DNA of 10,486 bases from Phosphoribacter sp964558825 (GCA_964558825.1 CAZLGB010000124.1:1-10486), one strand, 5' to 3'; numbered from the stretch's first letter, positions 1 to 7,257 are shown. Notes: generated by a model not told the origin, from the letters alone. Made by a program: numbers and translations.

Positions 1-736
1 CCGCCAGCAACGTCTGCGACGGGATCGACCCGTCCCGGCACGGCGCCAACACCCGCGCAGCGATCTCCTCAGCAACCTGCGGGTCACGGTCACTGGTCGC
101 GTCGTGCACCCGCAACACCCGCGCCAACGACACCCCACCCGACCGCAGGCCAGCCCGCAACGTCACCGTCGACGCCGGGTCAGCGGTGACCAACGCCAAC
201 CGCCGTTGACACTCCACCTCACCCAACCCAGTGGCCGCCTTCACCTCCTCCACCGTGCCATCACGGGTCATCCGCTCCCGCCAATCCGCGGCCTCACGAG
301 GGGTCATCGACCCGGTCAACAAGTCGGCGCACTCCGCAGCCACCGCCGAGTGCAGCATCGCCAACGCCGCCAACCCCGCCGCATCAAGCATGGCTTTGAG
401 CCGCTCCACCATCACCACCACCGCCACCGCAGCGGCCACCGGCGACACCCCCGGCTCCAACCCCGCCAACGTCGCCGCCAACGCCTCCGGCACGACCCCC
501 GCCACGACCCCCGCCAACACCTCCACCGCGCCAGGCAGCGCGACTCCCGCCGGTGCGCCCGGTACGCCCAGGGCACCGTCGGCACCGTCGGGTTGCTGCA
601 GCACCGGGCCGAGCGGATCAGGCGTCACCCGATCGCCGTCAGGCCCGGTCGGCGCAGCCAACCCGGGTAGCTCGACGGCGGACACGACCGGCTCACCCGG
701 GAGCCCGGGGAGCAGCAGATCGGTCGGTGTCGCCAT
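1..736 (-). CDS. DUF222 (13E12-type) HNH-endonuclease-family protein, N-terminal part, truncated by window edge
   Basis: An open frame runs from the ATG at 736 to the left edge without a stop, giving 245 codons. The first ~70 residues are Pro/Gly/Ala/Asp-rich. Then comes the helical DUF222 pattern, with ERLKAMLDAAGLAALAMLHS, an ECADLLTG stretch, TPREAADWRERM, VECQRRLALVTADP and GGVSLARVLRVHDAT. In this family (13E12 repeat proteins of Mycobacterium) DUF222 usually precedes a C-terminal HNH nuclease. That part lies outside the window, so nuclease activity is not shown here. The start is firm: an in-frame TGA sits two codons upstream (742-740). There is no usable Shine-Dalgarno, but a promoter places the transcription start at the ATG. 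Codon use differs from the neighbours, with many TTG (Leu), GCG, GTG and GGG codons where other genes use CTC/CTG, GCC, GTC and GGC. This is compatible with transfer or a multicopy family. The biological role is unknown. Confidence 0.85.
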   Translation of the reverse strand, partial: MATPTDLLLPGLPGEPVVSAVELPGLAAPTGPDGDRVTPDPLGPVLQQPDGADGALGVPGAPAGVALPGAVEVLAGVVAGVVPEALAATLAGLEPGVSPVAAAVAVVVMVERLKAMLDAAGLAALAMLHSAVAAECADLLTGSMTPREAADWRERMTRDGTVEEVKAATGLGEVECQRRLALVTADPASTVTLRAGLRSGGVSLARVLRVHDATSDRDPQVAEEIAARVLAPCRDGSIPSQTLLA

Positions 737-741
737 GCCTC

Positions 742-770
742 ATCATACCGCACACGCGTTCGATCGACAA
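742..770 (-). promoter_or_regulatory. Sigma70-type promoter of the DUF222 gene, predicted leaderless
   Basis: On the minus strand TTGTCG (770-765) is followed by a 17-base spacer and TATGAT (747-742). The -35 matches consensus at 4 of 6 bases and the -10 at 5 of 6. Only five bases (GAGGC) separate the -10 from the ATG at 736, so transcription would start at or within a base or two of the start codon. Leaderless mRNAs are common in actinobacteria. The match is seen directly; promoter activity is inferred. Confidence 0.65.
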
Positions 771-985
771 GCGGTAATCCACACGGCCACAACAGTTTTC
801 GCTTCAATCGACGGCCCAGAATGCCAGGCCACCAGGCCACCCGACCACCGACGTGACGACCGTCAGCACAGCTCGCGCGACAGAGTCACGCGGCATACGC
901 CATCCGAGACGAGCCCAGGGCACGGCCCACCATCTCGCCCCCACCCAGCCAGCGAGGTGCGCCTAGGACGAGGCATCCGAGCAGA

Positions 986-1006
986 TCGCGGGCTCAACAC
1001 CCGCGA
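986..1006 (-). terminator. Hairpin terminator downstream of purE
   Basis: A perfect 7-base stem (TCGCGGG/CCCGCGA) with a 7-base loop begins 9 bases after the purE stop codon. It lacks a strong U-tract (TCTGCTC follows on the minus strand), as is common for GC-rich actinobacterial terminators. It is the most likely end of the long minus-strand transcription unit. Stem and position are seen; function is inferred. Confidence 0.55.
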
Positions 1007-1015
1007 CCCCAACCC

Positions 1016-1576
1016 TCAGCCCCGGGAGGCCCGCAACGCGGCGCCCTTGGCGAGCGCCTGATCGCGCAGCCGCCCCTGGAAGGCCACCATCTCGGTGCGC
1101 AGCCGCGCGGCGAGCTCGCCCTCGCCTGCAGCGAGGATGCGCGCGGCGAGCAGCCCCGCATTGCGCGCGCCGCCGACCGACACGGTCGCGACCGGCACCC
1201 CTGCGGGCATCTGGACGATCGACAGCAGCGAGTCCATCCCGTCGAGATAAGCCAGCGGCACGGGCACCCCGATCACGGGCAGCGGCGTCACCGACGCGAG
1301 CATGCCGGGCAGGTGGGCGGCTCCCCCGGCGCCCGCGATGATCACCCGCAGTCCGCGATCGGCGGCCGCCCTGCCATAGCCGATCATGTCCTCGGGCATC
1401 CGGTGCGCCGAGACGACATCCACCTCGAAAGCCACCCCGAACTCGTCGAGCGCCTCGGCGGCCAGCGCCATGACCGGCCAGTCGCTGTCGCTGCCCATGA
1501 CGATGCCGACGACCGCGTCGCCATCGTCGCCGCCGTCCAGCCCACCCGGGATCGCGCCGGCAGCGTGCTCACTCAT
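1016..1576 (-). CDS. purE: N5-carboxyaminoimidazole ribonucleotide mutase (class I PurE)
   Basis: This is a cytoplasmic enzyme of de novo purine synthesis. It converts N5-CAIR, made by PurK, to 4-carboxy-AIR. The protein is 186 aa with an acidic, Gly-rich N-terminal extension of about 20 residues. Family signatures are in order: MGSDSDWP (27-34, phosphate-binding loop), VSAHRMPEDM (55-64) with the conserved His58, AGAGGAAHLPGM (81-92) with His88, GVPV (103-106), DSLLSIVQMPAGVPVATVS (115-133), and GGARNAGLLAARIL. The ATG at 1576 is chosen because AAGGAG sits 6 bases upstream and the PurE fold begins soon after; the frame is open further upstream only through purK. It overlaps the purK 3' end by 8 bases, implying translational coupling. 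Nothing appears to be missing. The match is close to the usual family length. Confidence 0.96.
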   Translation of the reverse strand: MSEHAAGAIPGGLDGGDDGDAVVGIVMGSDSDWPVMALAAEALDEFGVAFEVDVVSAHRMPEDMIGYGRAAADRGLRVIIAGAGGAAHLPGMLASVTPLPVIGVPVPLAYLDGMDSLLSIVQMPAGVPVATVSVGGARNAGLLAARILAAGEGELAARLRTEMVAFQGRLRDQALAKGAALRASRG

Positions 1577-2792
1577 CGATGACTCCTTGCAGATAGTCGG
1601 CGGCATGCCGGGCCCGGTCGCGGCAGTCGTCCACGTCGGCGCCGGAGACGTTGACGTGGCCGATCTTGCGGCCGGGACGCACCCCCTTGCCGTACATGTG
1701 GACCTTGGCCCCCGGGTCGCGCGCCATGACATGGCGGTATGCCGGGTAGATCTGCGGATAGTCGCCGCCCAAGACGTTGGCCATGACCGTCCACGGCGAG
1801 GTCGGGCGCGGATCACCGAGCGGCAGATCGAGCACGGCGCGCAGGTGCTGCTCGAACTGGCTGGTCACCGCCCCGTCGATGCTCCAGTGACCGGAGTTGT
1901 GCGGGCGCATGGCCAGCTCGTTGACAAGCACCCCGTCGGCGGTCTGAAAGAGCTCGACGGCCAGCACCCCGGTGACCTCGAGCTCACCGGCGACGCGCAG
2001 CGCGGCATGGGTGGCCGCGGCAGCCAGGCCGGGGTCCAACAACGGCGCGGGCGCGACGACGTCGGTGCAGATGCCATCGGTCTGGACGGTCTCGACGACC
2101 GGCCACGCCGCGGCCTGCCCCGAGGGGCTGCGGGCCACGAGGGCCGCCAGCTCACGGACAAAGGGCACCCGCTCCTCGAGCAGGATGCCGTCAGCCAACG
2201 GCCCCCGGCTGCCCAGGCTCGTCTCGGCCCCGGCCGTGGGATCACCGGCCACCGCCAGCCAGTCACCGAGCACCTCGATGACCGCCGCGGCCGACTCGAC
2301 GAGCCGCACCCCCTTGCCGTCGTAGCCACCCCGCGGGGTCTTGGCGATGATCGGCCACCCCACGCGCTCACCGAAGGCCACGACATCGGCCTCGGTCAGC
2401 GCCGCCGCCCACCGCGGGCACGGGACTCCGATCTCGGCCAACCGTCGGCGCATGGCGAGCTTGTCCTGCGCGAAGACGAGCGCGGCCGGCGACGGATGCA
2501 GGGGTATGCCGTCAGCCGCCAAGGCCGCGAGCACGTCGGCGGGGACGTGCTCGTGGTCGAAGGTGACGACATCGCAGGACGCGGCGAACCGGCATACCGC
2601 ATCGAGGTCGCGGTGATCGCCGACGGGAGCCGAGGGGACGACGAGAGCAGCCGAGGCGTCCTCGGCCTCGGCCAGCACCGACAACTGGACGCCGAGGGCG
2701 ACGGCGGGAGCCTGCAGCATCCGGGCGAGCTGTCCGCCCCCGATCACCCCGACGACGGGAAAGCCGCCCGGGGCGCGGCGCGGCTGGGTCAC
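1569..2792 (-). CDS. purK: N5-carboxyaminoimidazole ribonucleotide synthase (PurK)
   Basis: This ATP-grasp enzyme makes N5-CAIR from AIR, ATP and bicarbonate, the step before PurE. It has 407 aa, normal for the family. The N-terminal pre-ATP-grasp domain shows VIGGGQLARML (16-26) and TFDHEHVP (77-84). The ATP-grasp part shows QDKLAMRRRL (109-118), KTPRGGYDGKG (151-161) and EERVPF (206-211). The metal/substrate signature NELAMRPHNSGHWSIDG (291-307) is followed by SQFEQHLRA and LPLGD. The C-terminal domain has HMYGKGVRPGRKIGHVN. The GTG start at 2792 is chosen because the family fold begins about a dozen residues later, GGAG lies 8 bases upstream, and GTGA overlaps the stop of the upstream gtrA-like gene by 4 bases. 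The same frame is open upstream but would translate gtrA in the wrong frame. It overlaps purE by 8 bases, so the two enzymes are probably made together. Confidence 0.96.
   Translation of the reverse strand: MTQPRRAPGGFPVVGVIGGGQLARMLQAPAVALGVQLSVLAEAEDASAALVVPSAPVGDHRDLDAVCRFAASCDVVTFDHEHVPADVLAALAADGIPLHPSPAALVFAQDKLAMRRRLAEIGVPCPRWAAALTEADVVAFGERVGWPIIAKTPRGGYDGKGVRLVESAAAVIEVLGDWLAVAGDPTAGAETSLGSRGPLADGILLEERVPFVRELAALVARSPSGQAAAWPVVETVQTDGICTDVVAPAPLLDPGLAAAATHAALRVAGELEVTGVLAVELFQTADGVLVNELAMRPHNSGHWSIDGAVTSQFEQHLRAVLDLPLGDPRPTSPWTVMANVLGGDYPQIYPAYRHVMARDPGAKVHMYGKGVRPGRKIGHVNVSGADVDDCRDRARHAADYLQGVIDE
1582..1588 (-). promoter_or_regulatory. Ribosome binding site that fixes the purE start
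   Basis: AAGGAGT on the minus strand (1588-1582) lies 5 bases before the ATG at 1576, inside the last codons of purK. It decides between this start and in-frame starts further upstream, which would add unrelated residues encoded within purK. Confidence 0.75.
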
Positions 2793-3409
2793 GGGGTGCG
2801 CTCCGTGGAGGCGACGGCCCCGGCCTCCTGCGCGGAGACCGGCACGCCGGGCTGATGACGGGCGGCGCGGAAGGTCCACACCTTGTTGACGACGAAGTTG
2901 ATCGGCATGGTCAGGACGATGGTGATGAGCTGGGCCCAGTAGTAGCGCGAGCGCAGGCCGACCGCCTCGGTGAACCACGGGTCGGGCAGATAGAGCCACG
3001 ACTCGGGGTGGGTCAGCGCGGTGATGAGGAAGATCCCGACGAAGGCCGCCACGCTGCCGACGAGCAGGAAGGGGCCGAACTCGCGCCACCAGCTCGCGTG
3101 CGAAGACGTGCGGAAGGTCCACGACCGGTTGAGCTGGAAGTTCCACAGATTGGCCACGAGGAAGGACACGACCCACACGAGGTGCAGATAGCGCGCGTAG
3201 TAGCGCGTGAAGGGGATCTGGAAGAGCGGGTCACGGGCGTTGACGGTGCCGCCATGCAGCTTGTGCATGAGGATGGCGACGGCGAGGTTGACCAGCACGC
3301 CCGACGCACCGACCAGGCCGAACTTGCCGAACTGGCGCAGGTGGGACGCACGGATCCGCAGGCCCGACCGGGGCACGGGGCCGGCCTGGTCGGGGTCGGG
3401 AGCACTCAC
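2789..3409 (-). CDS. GtrA-family small membrane protein
   Basis: A 206-aa integral membrane protein with four predicted helices, at about 29-50, 75-96, 111-132 and 157-177. The GtrA family signature appears twice: WNFQLNRSWTFR (89-100) and INFVVNKVWTFR (170-181), each at the end of a helix. Family members help move polyprenyl-linked sugars across, or modify glycans at, the membrane. The substrate here cannot be told. A GTG start at 3409 fits an AAGG seven bases upstream and a 1-base gap from the kinase stop; the nearby ATG at 3414 is out of frame. An insertion of about 20 residues (52-72, with two aromatic-rich YY/RYL stretches) separates helices 1 and 2. It overlaps purK by 4 bases (GTGA). 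From memory, a GtrA-like gene also neighbours purK in Mycobacterium, so the link is old, though its purpose is unclear. Confidence 0.88.
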   Translation of the reverse strand: MSAPDPDQAGPVPRSGLRIRASHLRQFGKFGLVGASGVLVNLAVAILMHKLHGGTVNARDPLFQIPFTRYYARYLHLVWVVSFLVANLWNFQLNRSWTFRTSSHASWWREFGPFLLVGSVAAFVGIFLITALTHPESWLYLPDPWFTEAVGLRSRYYWAQLITIVLTMPINFVVNKVWTFRAARHQPGVPVSAQEAGAVASTERTP

Positions 3410-3410
3410 G

Positions 3411-4451
3411 TCATGACCTTACCCGGGTGGGGGAGGTCGCCTCGGACAGGAAGAGCGCGAAGGTCGCCGGTGACCGGGCAGTGAGATCGAGGCGCCCCCC
3501 GCAGGACTCGGCGAGGTCTCGGGCGAGGGCGAGGCCCAGGCCGCTGCCGGTCTGCCCGCTCGTCACGGCGCGCTCGAAGATGTGCGGAGCCAGGGCCGCA
3601 GAGACCCCCTCGCCCTCGTCGCGGACCTCGACGACCACCGACGGCCCGCTGCGCCGAGCGTGGACGTCCACCGTGCCGCGACCGTGGACGAGGGAGTTCT
3701 CCAACAGGGTGCTGAGCACCTGGCTCAGCGCGACCGGGGTCGCGCGCACGACCAGGCCACGCTCGCCGTGGACCCGCACGCTGCGCCGGGCCGTCTCGAA
3801 GGCCGGCTGCCACTCCCGCTGCAGCGAGGCGATGACCGCGTCGAGCGCCACCTCGGGCAGTTCGGCCCCCGGGCCCTGGCGGCGACGCTGCAGCAGGTCG
3901 TCGACGACCCGACTGAGCCGCTCGACCTGGGCGATGGCGATGGTCGCCTCCTCGTGGGCGACGGCCAGATCGTCGGTCGCGGCGATCTCCTCGATGCGCA
4001 TGAGCAGGGCGGTGAGCGGGGTGCGCAGCTGGTGGGAGGCGTCGGCGGCGAAACTGCGCTCGGTCGCCAGCGCCCGGTTCATCTGGTGGGCTGAGCGGGA
4101 GAGCACCTGGGAGATCCGGTCGATCTCGTCGATGCCGGTCTCCAAGGGAGCCACCGCGGCCTCGCCGGCGCCGAAGCGCTCGGCGCGCTGACTCAACGCC
4201 CGGATGGAGGCCAGCACCAACGTCGTCGGCGACCGCGAGACCAGCCACGTCACCAGCACCCCGACCGCCACGAGCAGCACGAAGGCGACGACGGCCTGCA
4301 GGGCTCGGGTGGACGCCGGTTGCCGGACCCACTCGAGCACGAGTTCGGGGCGATCGCTGAGGATGTAGAGGACCGTGAAGAACGGCCCGCCGATCGCGAT
4401 GATCGACAGCAGGATCGCCCAGCGGATGGCCCGGGACATCGTCCGGCGCAC
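3411..4451 (-). CDS. Two-component sensor histidine kinase with short extracytoplasmic loop
   Basis: A 346-aa membrane kinase, partner of the OmpR-type regulator upstream. Two membrane helices (about 11-31 and 52-72) flank a loop of only ~20 residues, so the signal is probably sensed in or at the membrane, or through a partner. A HAMP-like linker (about 73-128) leads to HisKA with the phospho-acceptor in FAADASHQLRTPL (His140). The ATP-binding domain has the N box LLENSLVHG (Asn252), the G1 box RDEGEGV (278-283), IFERAV, and the G2 box TGSGLGLALARDLAE (301-315). All catalytic motifs are present. The GTG start at 4451 is preferred because AAGGGGGA ends 4 bases upstream. An ATG four codons later (4439) is the alternative. 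The gene follows the regulator by 15 bases and precedes gtrA by 1 base. Confidence 0.92.
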   Translation of the reverse strand: MRRTMSRAIRWAILLSIIAIGGPFFTVLYILSDRPELVLEWVRQPASTRALQAVVAFVLLVAVGVLVTWLVSRSPTTLVLASIRALSQRAERFGAGEAAVAPLETGIDEIDRISQVLSRSAHQMNRALATERSFAADASHQLRTPLTALLMRIEEIAATDDLAVAHEEATIAIAQVERLSRVVDDLLQRRRQGPGAELPEVALDAVIASLQREWQPAFETARRSVRVHGERGLVVRATPVALSQVLSTLLENSLVHGRGTVDVHARRSGPSVVVEVRDEGEGVSAALAPHIFERAVTSGQTGSGLGLALARDLAESCGGRLDLTARSPATFALFLSEATSPTRVRS

Positions 4452-4466
4452 CCTGTCCCCCTTGAC

Positions 4467-5159
4467 TCAGCTCGGCTGAACCGGCGGCACGGGCCGCTCG
4501 AAGCGGAAGCCCATCCCGCGGACCGTGGAGATGTGCCGTGGCTGGGTGACGTCGTCACCGAGCTTGCGGCGCAGCACGGAGATGTGCATGTCGAGGGTCT
4601 TGGTCGATCCGAACCACTCGGTGTCCCAGACCTCGCGCATGAGCTGCTCGCGGGTCACCACCCGGCCCCGCTCCCGCAGAAGGACGCGCAAAAGATCGAA
4701 TTCCTTTGCGGTGAGCACGAGTTCCTCGCCGTGGAACCACACCCGCCGACCCTCGGCGTCGATGCGCACGTCGGCGTCCTCGGGCGGCTGAGCCCCCTCC
4801 GGGGTGCGCCGCAGTAACGCCCGCATCCGCGCGAGCAACTCGGCCATCCGGAAGGGCTTGTTGACGTAATCGTCGGCTCCGGCGTCCAGGCCGACGACCG
4901 TGTCGACCTCCTCGGCGCGGGCGGTGAGGATGAGCACCGGCACCGTGCGCCCATCGGCGCGCAGGCGACGGCATACCTCCAGGCCGTCCAGGTGCGGCAG
5001 GCCGAGGTCGAGCACGACGAGGTCGGGATTGTCGCGAGCGGCCTCCAGCGCGGCATAGCCGTCCTCGCGGACGTCGACCTCGTAGCCCTCGCGGCGCAGG
5101 GCGCGCGCCAGCGGCTCGGAGATCCCGGGATCGTCTTCGACGAGCAGCACCCGAGTCAT
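4467..5159 (-). CDS. OmpR/PhoB-family response regulator
   Basis: A 230-aa DNA-binding regulator activated by the adjacent kinase. The receiver domain (about 2-115) has the acidic pocket Glu8-Asp9-Asp10, the phospho-acceptor Asp51 in VVLDLGLPHLDG, Thr79 in ILTAR, and Lys101 in YVNKPF. The C-terminal winged helix (about 130-224) has ELVLTAKEFDLLRVLL, the recognition helix in STKTLDMHISVLRRKLGD, and the wing in STVRGMGFRFE. Nothing appears degraded. The ATG at 5159 begins exactly at the usual receiver N-terminus. No Shine-Dalgarno is visible in the 20 bases upstream, so the message may be leaderless if it starts from the local promoter. Alternatively it is read through from the crotonase gene 57 bases upstream. 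The target genes cannot be told; gtrA and purKE lie in the same run. Confidence 0.94.
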   Translation of the reverse strand: MTRVLLVEDDPGISEPLARALRREGYEVDVREDGYAALEAARDNPDLVVLDLGLPHLDGLEVCRRLRADGRTVPVLILTARAEEVDTVVGLDAGADDYVNKPFRMAELLARMRALLRRTPEGAQPPEDADVRIDAEGRRVWFHGEELVLTAKEFDLLRVLLRERGRVVTREQLMREVWDTEWFGSTKTLDMHISVLRRKLGDDVTQPRHISTVRGMGFRFERPVPPVQPS

Positions 5160-5217
5160 GAGCCCGATGGTATGCCGTCGGGAGCAGTTGCCGCGGGGCG
5201 ACCGACGCGAGGTCCGT
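5160..5217 (-). promoter_or_regulatory. Possible internal promoter before the response regulator
   Basis: This is the only sizeable gap (58 bases) in the minus-strand gene run. TACCAT (5172-5167), a TANNNT-type -10, lies 7 bases before the ATG at 5159, and no ribosome binding site is present. No recognisable -35 is found at the expected distance. The GTATGCCG octamer (5170-5177, + strand) overlaps the -10, so it could be a protein-binding site. Weak evidence. Confidence 0.3.
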
Positions 5218-6060
5218 TCAGCGGCCCGGCCACTGTGGTGCCCGCTTCTCGGCGAAGGCGCGCACTCCCTCGGCCCGGTCGCCGCTGAAGGCCGTCGCCC
5301 GCCAACAGGCGTCCTCGATCTCCAGCCCGGCGGCGAGGTCGACCTCCAGCCCCAGGCGCATGGCTCGCTTGCTCGCCCGCACGCCGACCGGGGAGTTGGC
5401 GGCGATGAGGGCGGCGATGTCCAGGGCCCGATCGCGTGCCGAGCCGGCGGTGACGAGCTCGTCGATGAAGCCGAGTTCGGCGCCGCGCGCCGCCGGGATC
5501 TTGGCCGCGGTGAAGATCAGCTGGGCGGCCCGCGACCAGCCGATGCGGCGGGCCATCAGTTGGGTGCCTCCCCCGCCGGGGATGACGCCGACGCCCACCT
5601 CGGGCAGACCGACGCTCGCCTGCTCGCCGGCGATGATGATGTCGCAGGACAGGGCCAGCTCGAGCCCGCCGCCGAAGGCGAAGCCCTCGACGGCCGCGAT
5701 CGCGGGCATGGGCAGGGCGAGCACTCCCCCGTATGCCGACCGGTGCACCGGGCGGATCGCCACGAGCTCGGCGTCGCTCATCGTGTTGCGTTCCTTGAGG
5801 TCGGCGCCGACGCAGAAGGCTCGCTCGTGCGAGGAGGTCAGCACGACCACCCGCACGTCGGGGTCTGCGGCGAGCTCGCTGGTGGCCGTCGCGATGGCCC
5901 GGGCCATCGCCGTCGACACGGCGTTCATTGCGGCCGGGCGATCGAGGATGAGCTCGGCGATATGTCCGCCTGGGCCGTGCCGCTCGATCCGGACGAGGGC
6001 GGCCGGGGTCGGCTCGGCGGCGGCAGTGGCGGTCGTCGTCTCAGTCGGGCTGTTGGTCAC
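5218..6060 (-). CDS. Enoyl-CoA hydratase/isomerase (crotonase) family protein
   Basis: A 280-aa crotonase, probably hydrating a trans-2-enoyl-CoA in fatty-acid or branched-chain breakdown. Family blocks: RAFCVGADLKER (80-91, first oxyanion-hole strand), AAVEGFAFGGGLELALSCDI (122-141) and SVGLPEVGVGVIPGGGGTQ (149-167). Both catalytic acids of true hydratases are present, Glu134 and Glu154, with the same 20-residue spacing as Glu144/Glu164 of the rat enzyme. The C-terminal EKRAPQWPG is typical. The first ~20 residues are a Thr/Ala-rich tail. The GTG start at 6060 is supported by GAGGGAG 6 bases upstream and a 4-base GTGA overlap with the cyclase stop. The chain length of the substrate cannot be read from sequence; a methylglutaconyl-CoA hydratase-like role is possible. 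Co-transcription with the cyclase and biotin ligase and proximity to accD suggest acyl-CoA metabolism. Confidence 0.92.
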   Translation of the reverse strand: MTNSPTETTTATAAAEPTPAALVRIERHGPGGHIAELILDRPAAMNAVSTAMARAIATATSELAADPDVRVVVLTSSHERAFCVGADLKERNTMSDAELVAIRPVHRSAYGGVLALPMPAIAAVEGFAFGGGLELALSCDIIIAGEQASVGLPEVGVGVIPGGGGTQLMARRIGWSRAAQLIFTAAKIPAARGAELGFIDELVTAGSARDRALDIAALIAANSPVGVRASKRAMRLGLEVDLAAGLEIEDACWRATAFSGDRAEGVRAFAEKRAPQWPGR

Positions 6061-7250
6061 GGAGTTCTCCCTCTGCGGGTCGGGACGTTGGTGCGGGTCA
6101 GCACGTGCGGGGTGACCGAGCCGACCCCGCGCAGGGTGCGCCGGCGCATGGCGGTGAGCTTGAAGCCCGACTGGGTCGCCAGGGCCGTGGCCAGTGACCC
6201 GTCGACGAGCACGGCATTAGGGGGGGCGAGGGCGGTGAGCCGGGCGGCGCGGTTGACGGTGATCCCGAAGACATCGCCGAGCCGCGACACGACCGGCCCG
6301 ATCGCCACGCCGACGCGGATGTCGGGGAGCACCGGGTCCTCGGCCAGGGCGTCGACGAGGTCGAGGGCGATCGCCGCCCCCGGGGCGGCCGTGCGCGTGG
6401 CGAAGAGCACTTCGTCGCCGACGGTCTTGACCACACGCCCGCCGTGCGCGGTGACGATGTCGGCCGCGAGCGCCTCGAAGCGCTGCACGGTGTGGGCGAG
6501 CTCGCGCTCGGACTGCTGGCGCACGAGGGCGGAGAAGGCGACGAGGTCGGCAAAGCCGATGCAGCGCACTTGCCCCCGCAGGTCGTGACCGGGCGAGGCG
6601 TCGGAGAGCAAGCGCGAGACGGCATCGGTGAGGTGACGCCGCCAGGCGTAGACGAGCATCGGCTCGAGCTCGTCGGCGAGGTCGAGCACGAGCGAGGCCG
6701 TCGCCTGGGCCGTGGCCGGGTCGAGGGGCAGCTCGACCTCATCGATCTCGGCCTCGGCCACCGACTCGGCGAGCAGCTGCACCTGCCAGGAGGCCAACCG
6801 GTCGAGGGTGCGGGCGAAGGCGCGGGTGAGTCCGAGCGCGGTCCGCTCGTCGATCTCGCCACTGCGCACGAGCTGGGTCATCCGCCGCAGCGCCCGCAGG
6901 TCGGCCTCGGTGAAGAGCCGGTCGGACGAGGTGACCGCCGGGAAGCCCAGCGCGTGCCAGAACTTGCGCGCCCCGACCACCGACACGCCGGCGAGCCGGC
7001 TGACGTCCTGGCGGGAGAACTCCCGGGTCATCCCGACGAGCAGCGAGGCGACGTCGTCACTGTCGAGCACCTCGCTGGCCATCGGTGCCCCCGGCGCCGA
7101 CATGCGACCCTGATGGCGCGGCGGGGAGGCGGTCATGGCGGCGAGCGGGACGCGCGGGCCGGCTGCTCCGGAGGCCGCCGTGCGCTCCGGGCGGTCGGGC
7201 AGCTCCACGAGGGCGGCGTCGGGCTCGATCGGCTCCGGCGTCGCTGTCAT
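6057..7250 (-). CDS. Class III adenylate cyclase with N-terminal regulatory domain
   Basis: Makes cAMP from ATP; 397 aa. The layout resembles mycobacterial Rv1264 (pH-sensing, autoinhibited), as known from memory. Residues ~78-125 look like a helix-turn-helix (FSRQDVSRLAGVS, then KFWHALGFP, LFTEADLRAL), followed by a long helical region to ~220. The catalytic domain (~227-385) keeps both metal aspartates, Asp235 (GFADLVAFS) and Asp279 (KTVGDEV); the adenine-selecting pair Lys275 and Asp326 (GDVFG); and transition-state Asn333 and Arg337 (VNRAAR). It should be an active homodimeric adenylate, not guanylate, cyclase. No membrane helix. The first ~56 residues are low-complexity and the ATG at 7250 has no Shine-Dalgarno; later Met codons at 7103 or 7082 (GGGGGC 4 bases upstream) are alternatives. 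It starts 7 bases after bpl and overlaps the crotonase by 4. Confidence 0.92.
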   Translation of the reverse strand: MTATPEPIEPDAALVELPDRPERTAASGAAGPRVPLAAMTASPPRHQGRMSAPGAPMASEVLDSDDVASLLVGMTREFSRQDVSRLAGVSVVGARKFWHALGFPAVTSSDRLFTEADLRALRRMTQLVRSGEIDERTALGLTRAFARTLDRLASWQVQLLAESVAEAEIDEVELPLDPATAQATASLVLDLADELEPMLVYAWRRHLTDAVSRLLSDASPGHDLRGQVRCIGFADLVAFSALVRQQSERELAHTVQRFEALAADIVTAHGGRVVKTVGDEVLFATRTAAPGAAIALDLVDALAEDPVLPDIRVGVAIGPVVSRLGDVFGITVNRAARLTALAPPNAVLVDGSLATALATQSGFKLTAMRRRTLRGVGSVTPHVLTRTNVPTRRGRTP

Positions 7251-7257
7251 GGCGCCA

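Larger units (their letters stand above)
737..1015. other. Intergenic region between purE and the DUF222 gene
   Basis: This 279-base stretch has no credible gene on either strand. It contains the DUF222 promoter (742-770), two tandem copies of CCAGGCCA around 822-837, one GTATGCCG octamer on the minus strand (891-898), and the purE-side hairpin at 986-1006. I see no tRNA, riboswitch or insertion-sequence ends. Confidence 0.6.

Noticed and set aside
231..1061. Long plus-strand open frame across the DUF222 gene and the purE end
   Set aside because: It is the reverse-strand shadow of a GC-rich gene, has no domain or start signal, and runs through an intergenic region. The minus-strand DUF222 reading matches a family.
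1386..2855. 489-codon plus-strand frame opposite purE/purK
   Set aside because: Asp/Gly/Arg-rich composition without motifs; the opposite strand encodes clear PurE and PurK.
3406..4332. 308-codon Arg/Gly/Pro-rich minus-strand frame inside the kinase
   Set aside because: It lies in another frame of a gene with complete kinase motifs, and its composition is typical of a GC shadow.
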